Of a stretch of 64,000 nucleotides of DNA, positions 8,225-18,900 are shown piece by piece (the first letter of the stretch is position 1; each line of letters begins with the position of its first letter). Location: assembly GCF_900996245.1 (NCBI RefSeq), contig NZ_CAAJGK010000041.1, positions 434,001 to 498,000 of the forward strand, written 5' to 3'. Both the position numbers and the translations under genes were made by a program. Under the pieces are notes generated by a model. It saw only the letters and a program-made list of their open reading frames with translations. It was not told where the DNA came from and did not search any database. The stretch comes from Paraburkholderia sp. BCC1886 (GTDB lineage: Bacteria > Pseudomonadota > Gammaproteobacteria > Burkholderiales > Burkholderiaceae).

Positions 8225-9745
8225 TCATTGCCCGGGCGCCTGCCACCCTCCACCCACGGCCCGCGCGAGCGCAACGGACGCCTGCAAGCGCGCGAGGCGC
8301 AACTGGACCGTTTCGTCCTCGGCATCGAACGCGGTGCGTTGCGCGTCCAGCACGACCAGCAGCGTCTCCGCGCCAGCCTGGTAGCGGCTCTGCGCGAGGC
8401 CGATCGCGCGCTGCGCTTCGTCCAGCGCTTCGCGCTGCGCGGCATATTGCGCGTCAGCGCCAGCGCCTGCATTCAGCGAGCGTTCGGTGTCGCCGAACGC
8501 GGCGACGATCGCCTGCCGGTAAGTGGCCAGCAATTCTTCCCGTTGCGCAACCGCCAGATCGCGGCCGGCAGCCAGCGCGCCGCCTGCGAAGATCGGCGCC
8601 GTCAGGCCTGCCGCGACGCTGTACAGCGAGTTGTCGAACAGCGTGCGCACCCGGTCGCCGCCGACGCCCACGCTGCCTGTCAGCGTGAGCGATGGGAGCA
8701 TCGCGGCACGGGCGGCGGCAATATCGGCGTCGGCCGCTTTCAACTGCGCTTCGGCGCGCGCCAGATCGGGCCGCTGCGTGAGCAGCGCCGACGGGATGCC
8801 GGCGCTGAACGACGGCAGGCGCACGGCATCGAGCGACGCGGCGCTCAGCGTATCGCGTGACACGGTGCTGCCCGTGAGCGTGGCGAGTTGCACGTCGGTG
8901 TCGTTGATCTGCTGGTCGAGCGCGGCGATCTGGCGTCGCTGCGTGGCGACCAGACCGCGTTGCTGCGCGACGTCGAGGCGCGTCCCGGCGCCCGCGCGAT
9001 ATTGCGATTCGACCAGCCGCAGAATGTCGGCCGCCGTTTGCAGATTGCGGCGGGCGAGCGCCGCGCGTTCGCGCAGCGCGACGGTCTGCAACCATGTGTT
9101 CGTGACGTCGGCGCTGAGCGTGAGCCGCACCGTGTCGCGGTCGAAGCCCGCGGCTTCGTTGCGCGCGACTGCCGCATCGCGCAGCGCGCGATTGCGGCCC
9201 CAGAAGTCGAGTTCATAGCTCGCCGCGAGCCCGAGGTCGAACGCGCTGCCGGCAGTCTGCGAATCGTCGACCAGGATGCCGCCCTGACGGCCGGCATCGG
9301 CGAAACCGCTCAGCGACGGCCACAGCGGCGCACCCGCCACGCGGCTGCTCGCCTGCGCTTGCCGCACGCGCGCGACGGCTGCGGCCAGGTCGCCGTTGCG
9401 CGAGAGCGCGTCGTCGACGGTAGCGTCCAGTTCGAGGTTGCCGAACTGCATCCACCATTGCGGACCGACGGTCTCACGGACGGTCTCATTGCCGGACTCA
9501 CTGCCGGTCTGATGGCCGGTCTGATCGCCGGAAGAAGGCGGCGCGTAGTGCCATCCACCCGGAATCGCGACATCGGGATGAACGGGCGCGGGCATGAGAC
9601 TGCACCCGGTCAGCGCCAATAAAACCAGCGCACTCGCGAGCACAGCCGGGCTCGCCATACGGGACGCCAGGCGGTGCGATTGTTTAGCCCACCGCTCGCG
9701 CCAGACCGCTGTTTTTTCGCCTGCCAGATCGATTGTCGATTTCAT
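8225..9745 (-). CDS. Outer-membrane efflux lipoprotein (TolC/NodT/OpmQ-like)
   Basis: A 506-residue outer-membrane channel of the RND/MacAB partner type. The N-terminus has a hydrophobic stretch ending in the lipobox LTGC (Cys48), so the mature protein should be lipid-anchored. Two OEP repeats follow (for example YELDFWGRNRALRDAAVAR and QRPDLARAEAQLKAADAD). It begins four bases after the stop of the MacB-like gene, so the two are co-transcribed. The first 30 residues before the hydrophobic core are unusually long; an ATG at 9658 would give a more ordinary signal peptide. Residues about 72-90 are a low-complexity Gly/Thr/Glu stretch encoded by a degenerate 12-bp repeat. In the pyoverdine system the equivalent is OpmQ, which exports matured siderophore. 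That role here is inferred. Confidence 0.88.
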   Translation of the reverse strand: MKSTIDLAGEKTAVWRERWAKQSHRLASRMASPAVLASALVLLALTGCSLMPAPVHPDVAIPGGWHYAPPSSGDQTGHQTGSESGNETVRETVGPQWWMQFGNLELDATVDDALSRNGDLAAAVARVRQAQASSRVAGAPLWPSLSGFADAGRQGGILVDDSQTAGSAFDLGLAASYELDFWGRNRALRDAAVARNEAAGFDRDTVRLTLSADVTNTWLQTVALRERAALARRNLQTAADILRLVESQYRAGAGTRLDVAQQRGLVATQRRQIAALDQQINDTDVQLATLTGSTVSRDTLSAASLDAVRLPSFSAGIPSALLTQRPDLARAEAQLKAADADIAAARAAMLPSLTLTGSVGVGGDRVRTLFDNSLYSVAAGLTAPIFAGGALAAGRDLAVAQREELLATYRQAIVAAFGDTERSLNAGAGADAQYAAQREALDEAQRAIGLAQSRYQAGAETLLVVLDAQRTAFDAEDETVQLRLARLQASVALARAVGGGWQAPGQ

Positions 9746-9749
9746 CCGC

Positions 9750-12068
9750 TTACTCGCTCACCAGCGCGGCCACCGGGTCGAGGCGCGCGGCCTTGCGCGC
9801 CGGCATGAAGCCGAACACGACGCCCGTCAGCAGCGCGCAGCCGAACGCGACCAGAATCGCGCGCGCCGAAAACACCGCCGGCACGTCGGCGGCGATCAGC
9901 ACCGCGCCGACGATCACCGCGACCGCGACGCCGAGCAATCCGCCGATGCCCGACACCAGCGCCGCCTCGGTCAGAAACTGCCGCAAGATATCGCGCTGCC
10001 GCGCGCCGGTCGCCATCCGGATGCCGATCTCGCGGGTCCGCTCGCGCACCGTCATCAGCATGATGTTCATCACGCCGATGCCGCCCACCAGTAAGGAAAT
10101 CGCGGCAATCAGGCCGAGCACCAGCGTCAGCATGTCCTGGGTCTCCGTCTGCGTCTTCACGGAAGCCGCGCGGTTGTACACCTGGAAATCGCGCAGGTGA
10201 TGGCTTTTTTCGAGCACGCGGCTAATGTCGTCGACCGTCCGGTCAGCCAGGTCCAGCCGGTCGATCAAAACCGATATCCACGACAGCGTCGTGCGGCCGA
10301 GCACCCGGCGGCTGCCGGTGGAGAAGGGCGTGAGCACCACGTCGTCGTCGTCGGCGTCGCCCGAGGTCGCGCCTTTTTCCGCGAGTTCGCCGATCACCTG
10401 GAACGGCACGTTGTCGACCAGCACGTAGCGCCCCACCGGGTCGGTGTCGCCGAACAGCTTTTCGCGCACGCGTTTGCCGAGCAGCACGACGGTCGCGAGC
10501 GAGCGCTCGTCGGCGTCGTCGAAGAAAATGCCGCGCACGGTCTGCCAGTTCAGCACGCTTTGCGCTTGCGGCGTGACCGCCCAGAGCGAAGTCTGCACAT
10601 CCACGTTGCCGTGGCGCAGCGTAATCCGGCCTTCCAGAAACGGCATGGCCGCGCTCACATTGGGCACGTCGCGCAGCAGCGCGGCGTCGTCTTCCGACAG
10701 CGTGCCGCCGGGTCCGCGCGGATTGACGCCGCCGGGCGTCACATACAGCCGGTTGGTGCCGAAACTGGCCATCTTCGCGATGACGGCGCGCTCGGTGCCC
10801 GCGCCGATCGCCAGCATCACGATGACCGACGCCACGCCGATGATGATGCCGAGCAGCGTCAGCAAGGTACGCGCGCGGTTCAGTCGCAGCACACGCCACG
10901 CGGCGCGCGTCGCTTCGTGGACATCGGCGAGCAGGGACTCGCGCCGCGCCACGCCGTCGGCCATCGCCGCCATGAACGCGGGGCCGTCGAGCGACGGCGG
11001 CGCGCGGCGTGCTGGCGCCGGGGTGTCCGGCACGTCCGCCCCATGCGCCACATTCGCCCCATGCGCCACGTCCGCCCCATGCTCCACGTCCGCCCCATGC
11101 GCCACATTCGCCACGTCCGCCCCACGCGCCCCGTGCGCCGCATCCGCTACTTCCGCCCTGTCCGCCACATCCGCCACATCCGCCACATCCGCCACATCCG
11201 CCACATCCGCCACATCCGCCACATCCGCCACATCCGCCACATCCGCCACATCCGCCGCGACGTCGTTCAGAGCGCGGTTCGCCGTATCGCCGACGATTTG
11301 CCCGTCGCGTATCTCGACGACCCGGTCCGCGCGCGCGGCCACCTCGCGGTCATGCGTGATCAGGATGACGGTGTGGCCGGCGGCGGCCAGTTCTTCGAGC
11401 AGCAGCATGACTTCGGCGCCACTTTTCGAGTCGAGCGCGCCGGTCGGTTCGTCGGCGAGCAGGATGTGGCCGCCGTTCATCAGCGCGCGCGCAATCGACA
11501 CGCGCTGCTGCTGGCCGCCCGACAGTTGCGAGGGCCGGTGTTCGAGCCGCTCGGCGAGGCCGAGCCGGGTCAGCAGCGCGCTCGCCCGCTGCGCACGCGC
11601 TTCGCTGCCGACGCCCGCATAGATGGCGGGGACCTCGACGTTTTCGCGCGCGGTGTCGGTGGCGATCAGGTGATAGCCCTGGAACACGAAACCGAACGCT
11701 TCGCGGCGCAGCCACGCGAGCTCGTCCGCGCTGCAATGGGCGATGTCCTTGCCGGCGAACCGGTACGAACCCGCCGACGGCCGGTCGAGGCAGCCGAGCA
11801 GATGCATCAGCGTCGATTTGCCCGAGCCCGACGCGCCGACGATCGCCACGAACTCGCCCGCTTCGATGGAGAGCGTGACGCCGCGCAGCACTTCGACTTC
11901 GGGAGGCTGGGCGCGATCGGCGCCGGCGTTGCCAGGGCCACGGCCACGGCCGTTGCCACGACCGCGTTGCGCCGCGCCGCCGTACGAACGCCGGATGCCG
12001 CTCAGTTCAATCAACGGCACGGTGGCGGCGTTGCGTGCGCCTGCGGCTTCGTCCGGGAGGGCGCTCAC
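9750..12068 (-). CDS. MacB-type ABC transporter, fused ATPase and permease (PvdT-like)
   Basis: A 772-residue fusion. The N-terminal ATPase has Walker [11 protein letters not shown], signature [10 protein letters not shown], Walker [12 protein letters not shown] and the switch His in ITHD. The C-terminal half is a MacB/FtsX-like permease with one transmembrane helix, a large periplasmic domain, then three helices ([20 protein letters not shown] and onward). Unusually, the linker contains ten consecutive Ala-Asp-Val repeats followed by a degenerate His/Gly/Ala/Asp tract. I chose the GTG at 12068 because it overlaps the MacA stop as GTGA, implying translational coupling. The open frame runs further upstream, but that part is only antisense-like read-through of the MacA gene. 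MacB proteins extrude substrates from the periplasm; PvdT does so for pyoverdine. Confidence 0.9.
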   Translation of the reverse strand: MSALPDEAAGARNAATVPLIELSGIRRSYGGAAQRGRGNGRGRGPGNAGADRAQPPEVEVLRGVTLSIEAGEFVAIVGASGSGKSTLMHLLGCLDRPSAGSYRFAGKDIAHCSADELAWLRREAFGFVFQGYHLIATDTARENVEVPAIYAGVGSEARAQRASALLTRLGLAERLEHRPSQLSGGQQQRVSIARALMNGGHILLADEPTGALDSKSGAEVMLLLEELAAAGHTVILITHDREVAARADRVVEIRDGQIVGDTANRALNDVAADVADVADVADVADVADVADVADVADVADVADRAEVADAAHGARGADVANVAHGADVEHGADVAHGANVAHGADVPDTPAPARRAPPSLDGPAFMAAMADGVARRESLLADVHEATRAAWRVLRLNRARTLLTLLGIIIGVASVIVMLAIGAGTERAVIAKMASFGTNRLYVTPGGVNPRGPGGTLSEDDAALLRDVPNVSAAMPFLEGRITLRHGNVDVQTSLWAVTPQAQSVLNWQTVRGIFFDDADERSLATVVLLGKRVREKLFGDTDPVGRYVLVDNVPFQVIGELAEKGATSGDADDDDVVLTPFSTGSRRVLGRTTLSWISVLIDRLDLADRTVDDISRVLEKSHHLRDFQVYNRAASVKTQTETQDMLTLVLGLIAAISLLVGGIGVMNIMLMTVRERTREIGIRMATGARQRDILRQFLTEAALVSGIGGLLGVAVAVIVGAVLIAADVPAVFSARAILVAFGCALLTGVVFGFMPARKAARLDPVAALVSE
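11166..11255. repeat. Ten perfect 9-bp tandem repeats inside the MacB-like gene
   Basis: The unit CACATCCGC (plus strand) is repeated ten times without a mismatch. On the coding strand it adds (Ala-Asp-Val)10 to the linker between ATPase and permease. Flanking bases 11026-11165 look like a decayed version of a related repeat. A 9-bp unit keeps the frame at any copy number. Confidence 0.92.
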
Positions 12069-13255
12069 CACTCGAAGCGCCCGTCGATGGCGCGCACGCG
12101 CTTGACACCGGTGACGAGCAGATCGCCTTGCTGCAGACCCGACAGCACCTGCGCATGCAGGCGGTCGTGCACGCCGGTGCGCACCTGGCGTTCGACGACC
12201 CGGCCGTCCACCAGCACGCGCGCGCGGTACGTGCCGGCGCTCGCGCCGGCCACCGGCGTCAGCGAGGCGAGCGGCACGCTCAGCACCCGCTGCGCTGCAT
12301 CGATCACGAAGAACACCTGTGCGCTCATCTGCGGCATGAGTTGCGCATCGCGATTTGCGACATCGAACAACGCGGTGTAGAGCACGACCTTGCTCGCGGC
12401 GGGCGCGCCGCTTTGCGTTCCGTTCTGCGAGCTTTCTCCGCTCGGCGCCGGGTTGGGCGGCGCCGGCAGAATCTGCGCGACATGGCTGGTCCAGCGTCGT
12501 TCGTCGCTGCCGAGCGTCGTGAAATAGACCGGCATGCCGCGCTTCACGCGCAGCACATCGGCTTCGGAAACCTGCGTCCACACCGTCATCGTCGACAGAT
12601 CGGCGATGCGCATGATGATCGGCGTCTGATACGTCGAGTTCAGCGTTTGTCCTTCGCGTGCGTCGAGCGTGACCACGGTGCCGGCCATCGGCGCGTAAAT
12701 GCGCGTGTAGCCGAGTTGCGCGGTGTCGCCCTTGAGCGTCGATTGCGCGCCGCTGATCTGCGCGCGCAGATTGTCGAGCGAGGCCAGCGCGCCGCGCAGC
12801 GTGGCGTCGGCCGATTGCAGATCCTGCTCGCGCGTAGAGCCGTCCGCCATCATGCGTTGCTGGCGCCGCAACTGCTCGCGAGCGTAGTCGCGCTGCGCGA
12901 ATTCGCCGGCCAGTTGCGCGCGCAGACTTTCGAGCGACGCGCGGTCGACGTCGACCTTCGCCTGCTGCACGCTCGGGTCGATCTCCACGAGCAACTGCCC
13001 TTTGCTGACCGCGTCGCCGGGCCGCACATGAATCCGGCGGATTTCCCCGGACGCCTGCGCGCCGATATCGACGTAGCTATGCGGCTGCAAGGTACCGAGC
13101 GCGGTGACGCTCGACTCGATATCGCCGCGCGCGACCGGCACGGTCTCGACCCGCTCGATGGTGCGCAGCAGCGTTGCCCACAGCGCCACGAGAATCAGCA
13201 GCACGACGACGATGAAACCGGCGGTGCGGGAGGAAGGGATGAAGGGTCGTCTCAT
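12065..13255 (-). CDS. MacA-type periplasmic adaptor (membrane fusion protein, PvdR-like)
   Basis: A 396-residue adaptor. It starts with one N-terminal membrane anchor ([20 protein letters not shown]), then a barrel-sandwich/lipoyl half ([38 protein letters not shown]). A helical hairpin of about 90 residues follows, then the second lipoyl half ([20 protein letters not shown]) and a beta-barrel region. It should link the MacB-like pump to the TolC-like channel. It is the first gene of a three-gene minus-strand operon (adaptor, pump, channel). The operon is divergent from the siderophore genes across a 499-base region with Fur-box candidates. This gene order and location match pvdR-pvdT-opmQ logic; the substrate assignment is inference. 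Confidence 0.9.
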   Translation of the reverse strand: MRRPFIPSSRTAGFIVVVLLILVALWATLLRTIERVETVPVARGDIESSVTALGTLQPHSYVDIGAQASGEIRRIHVRPGDAVSKGQLLVEIDPSVQQAKVDVDRASLESLRAQLAGEFAQRDYAREQLRRQQRMMADGSTREQDLQSADATLRGALASLDNLRAQISGAQSTLKGDTAQLGYTRIYAPMAGTVVTLDAREGQTLNSTYQTPIIMRIADLSTMTVWTQVSEADVLRVKRGMPVYFTTLGSDERRWTSHVAQILPAPPNPAPSGESSQNGTQSGAPAASKVVLYTALFDVANRDAQLMPQMSAQVFFVIDAAQRVLSVPLASLTPVAGASAGTYRARVLVDGRVVERQVRTGVHDRLHAQVLSGLQQGDLLVTGVKRVRAIDGRFEW

Positions 13256-13503
13256 TGATCGTCTGGCAGGCCGTCGGCGTTCGCCTTTTTATAGGAGGGT
13301 CCGTCTGGCGGCGACGGATGCTGCGCTTGGGGGGACTTAGGGCATCGGCAGGGTGCGCGTTGGCCACGTTGGCCGCGGTGGGCGGCGATCGCTTCGAGCG
13401 GGGAAATCGTGAAGAAGGGAGGGCGGAGCAGCGTTCGGAAGCGGTGATTTCATCATCGGCGGAATCGTTGCGGGAGCACGGAATCATGGGGGAATTTCCG
13501 TTT

Positions 13504-13524
13504 AAATGCAAATCGTTCGCATTT
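13504..13524. promoter_or_regulatory. Inverted repeat, possible Fur site for the exporter operon
   Basis: AAATGC, nine bases, GCATTT is a perfect 6-bp inverted repeat. It resembles the flanks of the two other Fur-like sites in the window (TGCAAA with CATTT). The match to the 19-base Fur consensus is weak, about 9 of 19. It lies about 250 bases upstream of the MacA-like start, so direct control of that operon is a guess. Confidence 0.35.
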
Positions 13525-13652
13525 ATGTCGCAGGCCGGCGCGGCCTTGCCAGCCAGCGCGCCGACGGGCTTTGAAGGCCGTTCGACAGGATTTTGCGGCC
13601 GAGGCGTCGCTTGACAAAGCCGAACTCAGCCAGCAGAGTAGCGCTTCCAAAC

Positions 13653-13671
13653 AGCAATGATTCTCATTTCG
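13653..13671. promoter_or_regulatory. Candidate Fur box upstream of the MbtH gene
   Basis: AGCAATGATTCTCATTTCG shares 11 of 19 positions with the Fur consensus GATAATGATAATCATTATC, including the AATGAT and TCATT cores. It lies just downstream of the putative promoter and 84 bases before the MbtH start. That is a suitable place for iron repression of operon A. I counted the match by eye. Confidence 0.6.
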
Positions 13672-13754
13672 AGCATGCCACTGCGAGCCGCGGAACGGGA
13701 GTCATCAGCGCGATTTTCACTACCGCGGCCGGTCAGGCTGCATCGGAGCGTTCG

Positions 13755-14006
13755 ATGAGTTGGGGCGACGAAGACACGAATTTTCACGTGGTGATCAACG
13801 ACGAAGAACAGTACTCGATCTGGCCGGATTACAAGGCGATTCCGGCGGGTTGGCGCGAAGCCGGCAAATCGGGCAAGAAAGCCGACTGTCTCGCTTGGAT
13901 CGACGAGGTCTGGACCGACATGCGCCCCTTGAGCCTGCGTCAGGCGATGGCGGCAGACGCGGCGCGTGGCACCGACGCCGCCGCGCCGGCAGGCCCGGCA
14001 GTCTGA
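13755..14006 (+). CDS. MbtH-like protein, NRPS adenylation-domain chaperone
   Basis: This 83-residue protein has all the family hallmarks: [20 protein letters not shown], then [14 protein letters not shown] and TDMRPLSLR. MbtH proteins bind adenylation domains and raise their solubility or activity. This is the only copy in the window, so it probably serves the eight adenylation domains of the four NRPS genes. The start at 13755 gives the normal length and has GGAG six bases upstream; the open frame extends further 5' but without family similarity. It is the first gene of operon A and is followed after three bases by the thioesterase. The last 15 residues are Ala/Pro-rich and outside the conserved domain. 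Confidence 0.95.
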   Translation: MSWGDEDTNFHVVINDEEQYSIWPDYKAIPAGWREAGKSGKKADCLAWIDEVWTDMRPLSLRQAMAADAARGTDAAAPAGPAV

Positions 14007-14009
14007 GCG

Positions 14010-14852
14010 ATGAGCGACGCAGTCGCACCCGCCGCCGTGCATTCCGTCGCGTTGCCGCCCGTGCAACTGTTCTGTCTGGCGCACGCAGGCGGCACGTCGA
14101 TGCTGTATCGCCGCTGGGCACAGCATCTGCCGCGCAGCGTGGAGGTCGTGGCGCTGGAACTGCCGGGACACGGCACGCGCCGCGCGCTACCGGCAAGCAC
14201 CACATGGCCGGCGTTGATCGACGAGGTCATCGCGCAGTTCGACGCGCGGCGCGATGCCACGGTGCCCTTCGCGGTGTTCGGTCACAGCATGGGCGCGCTG
14301 GTCGGACTCGAACTGCTACATGCGCTCAGGCATCGCGCAACGGATGCGTCGCAGTCGGCCGTCTGGTTCGGCGCATCGGCTGCGGTTGCGCCTTCGTGCC
14401 GGATCCGCGAAACGCACTGGCTCGGCTGCACGCATGAGCAGATGGTGGCCAAGCTGCGCTCTCTCGGCGGCACGCCGGAAGCCCTGCTTGCGGATCGCGA
14501 TTTCATCGACTTTCTGTTGCCGACCTTGCGCGCCGATTTCCATCTGTGCGGCACGTATGGCGACACCGCAGGCGCCACCGCAGGCGCCACCCGACGCGCG
14601 CCGCTCGATTGCCCGATCGACGTGTTCCTGGGCCGCGACGACGCCGCCACTGCCCGCGCCGACGACGTCGCGCGCTGGCGCGACGAAACCCGCGGCACTT
14701 TCCAGCAGCACCGTTTCGACGGCGCTCACTTCTATCTCGACGATGCGCCCGGCCCCGTGCTCGCACGCGTCGCGAGTTCTCTTGCGGACGCGCTGGTGCA
14801 GCAACGAGGCGCACCAGCGCGTCTACGGACAGGCGAAGCATGGACGCAATGA
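14010..14852 (+). CDS. Type II (editing) thioesterase
   Basis: A 280-residue alpha/beta-hydrolase of the GrsT/PvdG kind. It begins with LFCLAHAGGTSMLYRRW and has the nucleophile elbow GHSMGAL with Ser93. The terminal His is in DGAHFYLDD. Such stand-alone thioesterases hydrolyse wrong or stalled acyl groups from NRPS carrier domains. It sits between the MbtH gene (three-base gap) and the hydroxylase gene (overlapping end), inside operon A. A 12-bp in-frame duplication gives the repeated TAGATAGAT near residue 190. The chain-releasing thioesterase is a separate domain at the end of the gene at 27127. Confidence 0.92.
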   Translation: MSDAVAPAAVHSVALPPVQLFCLAHAGGTSMLYRRWAQHLPRSVEVVALELPGHGTRRALPASTTWPALIDEVIAQFDARRDATVPFAVFGHSMGALVGLELLHALRHRATDASQSAVWFGASAAVAPSCRIRETHWLGCTHEQMVAKLRSLGGTPEALLADRDFIDFLLPTLRADFHLCGTYGDTAGATAGATRRAPLDCPIDVFLGRDDAATARADDVARWRDETRGTFQQHRFDGAHFYLDDAPGPVLARVASSLADALVQQRGAPARLRTGEAWTQ

Positions 14853-15841
14853 ACGCAATCGCCGCCATCACCAGCGGCAGGGACACGGCGCTCACCGAGC
14901 ACGTGATCGAGCAGAACGGCACCCGCGTGCTGGTGCTGAGTCCTGCGAGCGGCGACGCGACGCTGCCGCCGTCCGCGTATCTCGCGCCGTTGCGCGAGCG
15001 CGTCGAGTCGGCCAAAGCCGTGTTCGGCGGCGTGTTGCTGCGCGGTTTCGCCCCATTGAGCGCGACCGGCTTCAACGAGTTCGCGACGAGCTTCGGCAAG
15101 CCTTTGCTCACTTACGAGTTCGGCTCCACGCCGCGCAGCCGCATCGAGAAAGGCGTGTATTCGTCGACCGAATATCCCGCGGACCAGTGGATCGACCAGC
15201 ACAACGAACAGTCGTACACGCTCAAATGGCCGGGCACGATCTGGTTCTACTGCGATATCGCCGCGACCGAAGGCGGCGCGACGCCGGTCGCCGATAGCCG
15301 GCTCGTCTACCAGCGCCTCGACCCGGCCTTGCGGCGGCTGTTCGCGCAACGCCAGGTGATGTACGTGCGCAATTACGGCAACGGGCTCGATCTGCCGTGG
15401 GAACAGGTGTTCGGCACCGAAGCGCGCGACGAGGTCGAGCAGTACTGCCGCGCGCACCGGATCGACTACGAATGGCTAGACGACGGCGAAGCGCTGCGTA
15501 CGCGCCAGGTATGCCAGTCGGAGCTACGTCATCCGTTGACCGGCGAGACGGTCTGGTTCAACCAGGCGCATCTGTTCCACATGTCGAGCCTGCCGCCGGC
15601 GGTGCAGGAGAGTCTGCTCGAGGTGGTCGACGAAGACCGTCTGCCGCGCAACACGCTGTTCGGCGACGGCACGCCGATCGACGTTGCCATGCTCGACGAA
15701 ATCCGCGCGGTTTATCGAGAAACCCTGCTGTCGTTCCCGTGGCAAGCCGCCGATACGCTGGTGCTCGACAACCTGTCCATGTCGCATGGCCGCGCGCCGT
15801 ATGCGGGCAAACGCCGCGTGCTGGTCGCCATGAGCGGCTGA
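14840..15841 (+). CDS. SyrP/TauD-like Fe(II)/2-oxoglutarate dioxygenase, putative aspartate beta-hydroxylase
   Basis: A 333-residue non-haem iron enzyme. The metal site is visible as His121 and Glu123 in DQHNEQSY plus His316 in MSHGRAPY. Arg325/326 (GKRRVLVAM) is a likely 2-oxoglutarate ligand. This is the SyrP-like branch, whose members beta-hydroxylate aspartate tethered to NRPS carriers in syringomycin and several siderophores. The obvious substrate is the Asp module in the gene at 42313, so beta-hydroxyaspartate is predicted as one iron ligand. The hydroxylase is encoded in a different operon from that module. The first ATG is 14840; a second at 14849 forms an ATGA overlap with the thioesterase stop and may be the true start. 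From its end to 15982 I see only a short spacer. Confidence 0.9.
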   Translation: MDAMNAIAAITSGRDTALTEHVIEQNGTRVLVLSPASGDATLPPSAYLAPLRERVESAKAVFGGVLLRGFAPLSATGFNEFATSFGKPLLTYEFGSTPRSRIEKGVYSSTEYPADQWIDQHNEQSYTLKWPGTIWFYCDIAATEGGATPVADSRLVYQRLDPALRRLFAQRQVMYVRNYGNGLDLPWEQVFGTEARDEVEQYCRAHRIDYEWLDDGEALRTRQVCQSELRHPLTGETVWFNQAHLFHMSSLPPAVQESLLEVVDEDRLPRNTLFGDGTPIDVAMLDEIRAVYRETLLSFPWQAADTLVLDNLSMSHGRAPYAGKRRVLVAMSG

Positions 15842-15982
15842 GCGTCCGGCGCACGCGGGCTGCGTTCTGAAATCCGTTGCCTGCCGCGCGCCGACGCAAA
15901 CCGTACGGCCCGTCGCGCCGTTTCCTGCCTCGCGACCCGCGGCCAGCCTGGCTGCCGCGACCCCTCCCGAATCAAGAGCCCC

Positions 15983-18900
15983 ATGACCCAGATTGCGAGC
16001 GAAGTGTCGAACGAACTGTTGTCCATTTCGACGGCGTACGTGGCGTTGCCGCCCGACAAGCGCGAGGCGTTTCGCGGACGCGTGAAGCAGAGCGGTATCG
16101 ACGCGGCGCGTCTGCCCGTGGTGCCGTTTCCGGGCGGCGAGCGACGCTTCGCGCTGTCGCATGCTCAGGAGCGCCTGTGGTTTCTGTGGCGTCTGGACCC
16201 GTCGAGCGCAGCGTACAACGTGACCGGCGCGGTGCGCCTGCGCGGCCGCCTCGACGTGACGGCGTTGCGCTCGGCGCTCGATCGCGTCGTCGATGCGCAC
16301 GAAAGTCTGCGCCAGCGGTTCGACGAAGTGGACGGCGTGCCGTTCCAGACTACCGGTCCGCGTCAATACGGCTGGGACACGTTCGAGCTTGCGTCGACCA
16401 ATGGCCTAGATGTGCTGCTTGCCAGCCGCTCGGCGCTGCCGTTCGATCTCGAAGGCGGTCCGCTGCTGCGCGTCGCGCTGATCGCGCTCGGTCCTAACGA
16501 TCACGTGCTGCATATTGCCGTGCATCACATTGTCTCCGATGGCCTGTCGATCGAAGTGTTCGTGTCGCAATTCGCGGCGGCGTATCGGGCGGCGGTTGCC
16601 TTGGCAGCCGGCGCGGAACCTCGAACAGCAGGCGCGACACCGGCGGCGACCTCCGCGCTGCAATACGGCGACTACGCGCAATGGCAGCGCGAATGGTTCG
16701 ACGAAGACACCCTCGCACGCCAGCTCGACTACTGGCGCGGCAGGCTCGGCGGCGATCATCCGGTGCTCGAACTGCCGCACCGGCGCACGCGCAACGGCAT
16801 GCGCAGCGGCGCGGGTGCGCGCATCGCACGCGTTCTGCCCGTGACCTTGCAGGCTGCGCTCGCGCGTCTGTCGCTGGCCGCCGACGCAACCCCGTTCATG
16901 ACGCTGCTGGCCGCTTACGACGTGCTGCTCGCGCGCTACAGCGGCCAGTCCGATATCCGCGTCGGCGTGCCGGTGGCCGGCCGCGACCGGCCGGAAGTCG
17001 CGCGCACCATCGGCTTTTTCGTCAACACGCTGGTGATCCGCACGGAGTTCGCGGGCGTCGCGCGCTTTAAGCACCTGCTCGCGCAAGTACGCGAGCGCGT
17101 GCTCGAAGCGCAAGGTCACGCCGATCTGCCGTTCACCAAACTCGTCGAAGCGTTGCAGCCGCAGCGCAGCTTCGGTCATACGCCGCTGTTCCAGGCGATG
17201 TTCAACTATCTCGGCGCGGATCGCGAGACGCTGCAATTGCCGGGTCTCGATGTGTCGAACCACGAGGTGGACACGCAAACCGCGCGTTTCGACCTGGTGC
17301 TGGAAGCCCGCGACCGAGCGCAGGGCCTCGAAGTCGCGCTGACGTACGCGGAGGACCTGTTCGACGGCGCGATGATCGGCCAGATGCTCGATCACTACGT
17401 GAGCCTGCTCGAACAGATCGCGGCGCAGCCCGACGTGCCGCTCGGCGCGCTGCAACTCAACCGCGATATTCCCGCGCTGCCGCCCGAAAAAGCCTTCCAG
17501 CCGGTGCCGACGCGTTTCGCCGATAGCGTCGCCCGTCGACCGTACGCGCTGGCCGTGCATTGCGAAGGCGAACGCGCGACCTATAAGCAACTGGACGACT
17601 GGGCCGCCCTGATCGCGCGGCGCCTCGCGCACGCGGGCGTGCGCGCGGACGAGCGGGTCGGCATCTGCATGACGCGGTCAATCGGCATGGTTGCGGCACT
17701 GCTCGGCACGCTGCGTTCGCCGGGCGCGTTCGTGCCGCTCGACCCGGCGTATCCCGCCGATCGCCTCGCGATGATGATGGACGACGCCGGTGTGCGCGTC
17801 GTGCTGACCGACGCCTCGACGCTCGCGCAGTGCGGCGAACTGTTCGAGGGGCGCGTGGCGCTCGACGTGGGGGCGGCGGATGGTCAGACAGACGAGCCGG
17901 TTGGGATCGAAGAGACGAAGCCGCATCCTGCACAACTGGCTTACGTGATCTACACGTCGGGTTCCACGGGACGTCCGAAAGGCGTCGCGATCAGTCATGG
18001 CGCGTTTGCCGCGCATCTCGACGACTTCATCGACGCGCATGGCATCGGTGCCGACGACACCGTGCTGCAATCGTCGACGATCAACTTCGACGTCGCGCTG
18101 CACGAACTGCTGCCCGCGCTGCTGCGCGGCGGCAAGGTCGAAATGCGCGGCGCCGAGCCGTGGGACATCGACACCACGAGCCGTCACCTGATCGACGCGC
18201 GCGTGACGTTTTCCCGTTTGCCGACCGCTTACTGGCAGCAGTGGCTGCGCTCGCCGCCCGCCGCCGCTTCGCTGTCAGCACTGAGGCAGATCACCGTGGG
18301 CGGCGAAGGCCTGCCGGGCGATGCGCTCGCGCAATGGCGCGACGGTCCGCTCGGTCATATCGGCCTCGCCAATCTGTACGGACCGACCGAAACCACCGTC
18401 GCCTGCATGTTCCGCGCGACCACCGCCGACGACACGTCGCAGCCGATCGTCTCCATCGGCACGCCGTACGGTTCGCGCACGGCGCGGGTGCTCGACCGCG
18501 ACGGCAACGACGCGCCGGTCGGCGCACTCGGCGAGTTGTGCATCGGCGGCCATACGCTCGCGCGCGGCTATCTGGACCGGCCTGCGCTGACCGCCGAACG
18601 CTTCGTGCCCGATCCGTCGGGCACGGGCGCGCGTCTTTATCGGACCGGCGACCTGTGCCGGCGCCGCGCGGACGGCGCCATCGATTTTCTCGGCCGGCTC
18701 GATCAGCAGATCAAGCTGCGCGGCTTCCGTATCGAACCGGGTGAAATCGAAGCGGCGCTGCGTCGTCAGACGGGCGTGGCGAGCGCGGTCGTCGTGCTGA
18801 CCAGCGACCTTGGCGCGCCGCGGCTGGTGGCGTACGTGGTCGGCAAGGACGCGGCCGCGCTCGACGATCTCGCGCTGCAGCGCGTGCTCGCCCAGGAGCT

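Larger units (their letters stand above)
13256..13754. promoter_or_regulatory. Divergent regulatory region between exporter operon and siderophore operon A
   Basis: This 499-base stretch has no convincing gene. It holds a 21-base inverted repeat AAATGC-N9-GCATTT at 13504-13524. A TTGACA (13611-13616) followed 18 bases later by a weak AGAGTA (13635-13640) is a candidate promoter for operon A. A Fur-like site lies at 13653-13671. The remaining bases are GC-rich and show nothing else I can support. Confidence 0.6.

Noticed and set aside
11026..11262. Possible CRISPR array
   Set aside because: The repeats are contiguous 9-bp units without spacers and lie in frame inside a coding sequence.
10197..12380. 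A 727-codon plus-strand open frame with many His-Ile-Arg repeats
   Set aside because: It is exactly antisense to the MacB-like gene, and its repeats are the complement of the (Ala-Asp-Val)10 tract. GC-rich codon usage opens this frame; no domain is recognisable.
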